In this document: positions 63,040 to 64,000 of the stretch, one piece after another
Numbering within the stretch: position 1 is the first letter of the stretch
How the letters are laid out: each line of letters begins with the position of its first letter
NCBI GenBank assembly: GCA_024639825.1
Contig: JAHEGH010000001.1
Span: 78,351-142,350, forward strand
Source: Gammaproteobacteria bacterium
GTDB taxonomy: Bacteria > Pseudomonadota > Gammaproteobacteria > Steroidobacterales > Woeseiaceae
Length of the DNA: 64,000 bases
Direction: 5' to 3'
Translations under genes and position numbers: made by a program
The notes under the pieces: generated by a model
The model's input: only the letters and a program-made list of their open reading frames with translations
Told to the model about the DNA's origin: nothing
The model's database searches: none

Positions 63040-63668
63040 TCAACTGTCTCCGCTGTTTCCAATGGGTCCAGCTGGCCCACATACGTTGCTGACAGCTCGA
63101 TGCGACCAGCTGGCGCATCTTCCTCATTGGAGTCGTTCTGGATCCAGCGCTCCGTCATGAATCCGCTCAGTGGTGCGAACTCACGCGAGCCCGACGCAAT
63201 CTCGCCGATGCGAAAGCCGCCCTCGAGTGGGGCGACATCCATATTGACGAATAGCGACCCGCGTGCCGGCAAATGCAGAACCCAGTCAATCACACTGTTC
63301 TCTTGTGACGTCGCCGCCGCGCGCACAGCAACGCCAACAACCGCATCTCGGGCATTGCGAATCTTGAAGAGCTCGGCGCGAACATTGGCCAGGACCTCGT
63401 CAGTCGGCCACTTCAGCCCCGGGGGTACTGCTCCGGCCTGACCGGCGTCGCCAAGCACAATTCGATCCATCGGTACGTTAATGTGGAACGTCTCGGAGTT
63501 GCCGCCGTTCGGCGTAACCTTAACGATCGACGCTTCACGAACCTGGTCGACGACCGGTATTGCATACAGGGCACCTGCAGCGGCGGCCAGTCCAAGCACG
63601 ATTCCAAGGAAAAATGTCTTCAGCAAAACAGTTTCACCACGAATTAATTCGCCTGCCAAATCAGGCAC
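63036..63668 (-). CDS. Membrane-anchored hypothetical protein, tandem paralogue 1
   Basis: The protein of up to 210 residues has an N-terminal anchor (LKTFFLGIVLGLAAAAGALYAI) and a periplasmic domain resembling the downstream gene's product (see that entry). Start uncertain: GTG at 63668 or TTG at 63626 (LLKTFF), the latter placing the anchor right at the N-terminus as in the paralogue. It is followed with ATGA coupling by the paralogue, so both are made in roughly equal amounts. Function unknown. Confidence 0.65.
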   Translation of the reverse strand: MPDLAGELIRGETVLLKTFFLGIVLGLAAAAGALYAIPVVDQVREASIVKVTPNGGNSETFHINVPMDRIVLGDAGQAGAVPPGLKWPTDEVLANVRAELFKIRNARDAVVGVAVRAAATSQENSVIDWVLHLPARGSLFVNMDVAPLEGGFRIGEIASGSREFAPLSGFMTERWIQNDSNEEDAPAGRIELSATYVGQLDPLETAETVE

Positions 63669-63788
63669 ATGAGCAAAGTTTAGTTAAATTGGCGCCGCCG
63701 GCCCACCTGACCAACTTTTTTTGTGACGGAACGCACACGATTTGCTGCGGCAAACGCGAACCCGGTTAGATTTGCCGGGGTTTCTGTC

Positions 63789-64000
63789 CTAGCAGGCCGT
63801 GAAATACTGCTGCAGATATTCGTCCAGCGTGATCTCGTCGGCCGCCTCAATCGCCGCTTGGCGCGCCAGGGAATCAGCAGCCTCGTCAGCCAGGTTCTTT
63901 TCCTGGGCTGCGCGCAGCGGCGCGATGGACGCGAAGTAGTCACGATGGCACTTCGCCATGCCCCGAGCAAACTCAAAGAAGCTGGTGCCGCTTTGTTCCA
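63789..64000 (-). CDS. gshA: Glutamate-cysteine ligase, C-terminal end (partial)
   Basis: The last 69 codons of a gene entering from the right edge. The visible part starts EQSGTSFFEFARGMAKCHRDYF and ends EAADEITLDEYLQQYFTAC. The HRDYF motif, the acidic helix and the final DEYLQQYF match the C-terminus of proteobacterial GshA, the first enzyme of glutathione synthesis. Too little is visible to exclude a paralogue. The 120-bp gap to the paralogue gene upstream (63669-63788) has no clear terminator. Confidence 0.62.
   Translation of the reverse strand, partial: EQSGTSFFEFARGMAKCHRDYFASIAPLRAAQEKNLADEAADSLARQAAIEAADEITLDEYLQQYFTAC

Noticed and set aside
1..64000. CRISPR array, IS element, prophage, tRNA or rRNA gene
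   Set aside because: I saw no regularly spaced repeats, transposase, integrase or phage structural motif, nor a cloverleaf or rRNA segment.

Overview
The window looks like an ordinary chromosomal stretch of a free-living, probably marine, respiratory gammaproteobacterium. It has moderately high GC and is densely packed, with many start/stop overlaps. The evidence is the family content: a CysB-type regulator, a YhbQ-like GIY-YIG protein, a YpfJ-like zinc metallopeptidase, a GlyGly-CTERM surface protein, three RND pumps with lipoprotein adaptors and a GshA-type ligase at the right edge. A Woeseiaceae-like lineage is my guess only. I see no tRNA, rRNA, CRISPR array, insertion sequence or phage gene.

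Layout. 1-5.0 kb: the end of a cysB-like gene, an SH3/anchor protein, then a leftward operon of a two-PAS sigma-54 activator, a TVP38/DedA-like membrane protein and a PBP4-type peptidase. 5.0-5.6 kb: a compact regulated unit made of a palindromic activator site, a well-spaced -24/-12 promoter, a 94-residue exported Ala-rich protein, a structured 3' UTR and a strong terminator. 5.6-24.3 kb: housekeeping and accessory metabolism (dienelactone hydrolase, ABC ATPase, NERD protein, DUF819 permease, MBL hydrolase, acyltransferase, cupin, CREST membrane protein, FolD, acyl-CoA racemase, MtnA with a class II aldolase, CBS protein, amidohydrolase, threonine dehydratase, metallopeptidase, PLD enzyme). 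24.5-39.6 kb: an FAD-linked oxidase, a PadR regulator, an adaptor-RND operon and a second operon of two adaptors plus two RND pumps. The two efflux promoters carry a closely similar operator-like sequence. 39.5-45.0 kb: a GlyGly-CTERM protein that overlaps the last pump gene tail to tail, a DMT exporter, a TerB-like protein, a tiny gene with an ideal Shine-Dalgarno sequence, and an ECF sigma operon ending in an aminotransferase. 45.0-53.1 kb: an RnfD-like membrane protein coupled to a DUF2330 protein, a Tat-exported epimerase-like protein and a korABC-like 2-oxoacid oxidoreductase with its own NAD(P)H flavoprotein. 53.2-64 kb: ilvA, a small acidic exported protein, a UvrD-type helicase, an alpha/beta hydrolase, an SLC13 permease with four RCK-C domains, a ferredoxin-reductase-like flavoprotein, two tandem paralogous membrane-anchored proteins and the end of a glutamate-cysteine ligase gene.

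The most distinctive items are the sigma-54 unit at 4.98-5.63 kb, the shared operator-like motif that may tie two efflux operons to one PadR repressor, the 26-codon gene at 41.97 kb, the RnfD-like/DUF2330 pair and the 109-bp convergent coding overlap at 39.5 kb. All functional statements rest on motif reading by eye; no database search was possible.
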